A stretch of DNA of 64,000 bases, taken from assembly GCF_013184545.1 (NCBI RefSeq), contig NZ_JAAOJA010000003.1, positions 1-64,000 on the forward strand. Reading direction: 5' to 3'. The notes beneath the pieces are model-generated. The model did no database searches. It saw nothing but the letters and a program-made list of their open reading frames with translations, and was not told the origin of the DNA. The position numbers were made by a program, and so were the translations under genes. This stretch comes from Pseudomonas tumuqii. GTDB taxonomy: Bacteria > Pseudomonadota > Gammaproteobacteria > Pseudomonadales > Pseudomonadaceae. This document shows positions 63,155-64,000 of the stretch, one piece after another; the stretch's first letter is position 1, and each line of letters opens with the position of its first letter.

Positions 63155-64000
63155 ATGCTACCGGCAACGCTAGCGCTGGAAGTGAGAAAGCAGGTACTGC
63201 ATTACCTGGGAGCTACCTTCAACCTTCGCCTTGCTTCAACAGAGCGGGCATTGGATGCTTTTTTCAACCATCCGGAGGAGGGCTTGTTCAAGGGCCCCTG
63301 GGTGCAGTTGCGCCGGCCTTTCAGACAGGAAAGGGGAGATATTTCCGTCCTGTTTGACCTGCACGTACCCTTTACCCCGTTCAAGCATCAAGCTTTGAGC
63401 TGGCGGCGCCTGACCACACGTAATGGGCACTTGCCACAGCATACTCTGGTGACCACTGGCACCGGTTCAGGCAAGACCGAGTGTTTTCTTTACCCCTTGC
63501 TGGATCATTGCCTGCGCATGCAGCAGGCCGGCAAGCGGGACGGCATCAAGGCTATTGTGCTGTACCCGATGAATGCCCTGGCGGCAGACCAGGCCGGGCG
63601 CTTTGCTGAAGAGATTCTCAAGTCTGACCAGCTCAGCTATGCACTCAATGGTCAGCGCAAGGCCCGTATTCGGGTTGGCCTGTATACCGGGCGCATGCGG
63701 CAGAACTCCAGCAGAGACGAAGGTGCAGAGCCTGGCACTTACACCGAAGTCACGGTGATTCAGACCGGCGGAGACGGTAAGCAAGCCTACACCTCCATTA
63801 CTAACCGGGCTGAGATGCAGAAGAATCCGCCGGATATTCTGCTGACCAACTACAAGATGCTCGATTATCTGCTGCTGCGGCCCAAGGATATGAGTATCTG
63901 GCAGCACAACCAGGCGGAACCTGGGCTTTTGCAGTATCTGGTGCTAGATGAGCTGCACACCTATGACGGAGCGCAGGGGGCCGATGTTGCCTGTCTTATT
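63155..64000 (+). CDS. large DEAH-box helicase, N-terminal part (cut by window edge)
   Basis: 282 residues visible from ATG 63155 (AAGGA upstream), open at the edge. Walker A TGTGSGKTE (101-109), PMNALAADQ, LLTNYKMLDYLLLRP and DELHTYDGAQGADVACL (from 265), the combination typical of the large Lhr/YprA-related helicases that carry a DUF1998 domain (DISARM DrmA/DrmB, Druantia DruE). Whether DUF1998 follows is outside the window. Confidence 0.8.
   Translation, partial: MLPATLALEVRKQVLHYLGATFNLRLASTERALDAFFNHPEEGLFKGPWVQLRRPFRQERGDISVLFDLHVPFTPFKHQALSWRRLTTRNGHLPQHTLVTTGTGSGKTECFLYPLLDHCLRMQQAGKRDGIKAIVLYPMNALAADQAGRFAEEILKSDQLSYALNGQRKARIRVGLYTGRMRQNSSRDEGAEPGTYTEVTVIQTGGDGKQAYTSITNRAEMQKNPPDILLTNYKMLDYLLLRPKDMSIWQHNQAEPGLLQYLVLDELHTYDGAQGADVACLI

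Larger units (their letters stand above)
37380..64000. mobile_element. genomic island integrated at tRNA-Thr (right end outside the window)
   Basis: Begins at the 3' part of the tRNA with a P4-type integrase, followed by genes without core-genome character: small orphans, a ubiquitin-like cassette with a protease-helicase fusion, and a DISARM-like array. Composition varies between segments (GC-rich 44-52 kb, AT-richer within the methyltransferase), implying a patchwork of acquisitions. The right border and its tRNA-end repeat are not in the window. Confidence 0.8.

Noticed and set aside
37380..64000. Prophage
   Set aside because: No capsid, terminase, tail or lysis gene is seen in 26 kb behind the integrase; the content is defence-type.

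Overview
The window reads as a high-GC Pseudomonas (sensu lato) chromosome. Evidence: an OprP/OprO-type phosphate porin beside a FabH-like synthase and an ECF sigma/anti-sigma pair, a ppiA - hydrolase - LysR - azoreductase block, REP sequences with a RAYT transposase, and a chromosomal-type integron integrase. Gene names rest on motifs and family resemblance read by eye; no database search was run.

Layout. 1-2030: end of a chromosomal integron. The right end of an IS110/IS1111-type element sits inside an attC site, followed by one cassette encoding a small membrane protein, attI, and the divergent integrase gene intI. 2360-6341: trehalose operon otsB - GH15 hydrolase - otsA (minus strand). 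6.5-37.2 kb: core-type genome with an erythromycin-esterase-like protein, a second ZapB/ZapA-like pair, transporters, FabH-like synthase with sigma/anti-sigma, phosphoporin, FemAB-like protein, RAYT with REPs, ABC exporter, ppiA operon, azoreductase, RarD, double cupin, DEAD-box helicase, MDR oxidoreductase, PQQ sugar dehydrogenase, LTA-synthase-like protein and CvfB. Intergenic spaces carry at least four dispersed repeat families, including a MITE-like element of about 185 bp with a nested hairpin.

37.3-64 kb: a genomic island that starts at tRNA-Thr(CGT) with a P4-type tyrosine integrase and runs past the right edge. After several small cargo genes of unknown function comes the most notable block (44.1-51.9 kb): sigma-like factor, unknown protein, a 1141-aa ImmA/IrrE protease-UvrD helicase-RecB-like fusion, then a complete ubiquitin-like cassette (tandem Ubl, E2-like, JAB/JAMM peptidase, ThiF/E1-like). 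The gene order Ubl-E2-JAB-E1 resembles the ISG15-like (Bil) anti-phage systems, but the attached sigma factor and protease-helicase fusion look unusual and suggest a composite defence or stress-response locus.

Immediately downstream (52.2-64 kb) lies a second defence-type array: an interrupted small gene, a DrmD-like SNF2 helicase, a 1749-aa adenine methyltransferase of DISARM class-1 type, a GmrSD-like DUF262/DUF1524 protein and the start of a large DEAH helicase cut by the window edge. The island therefore looks like a defence island integrated at a tRNA gene.
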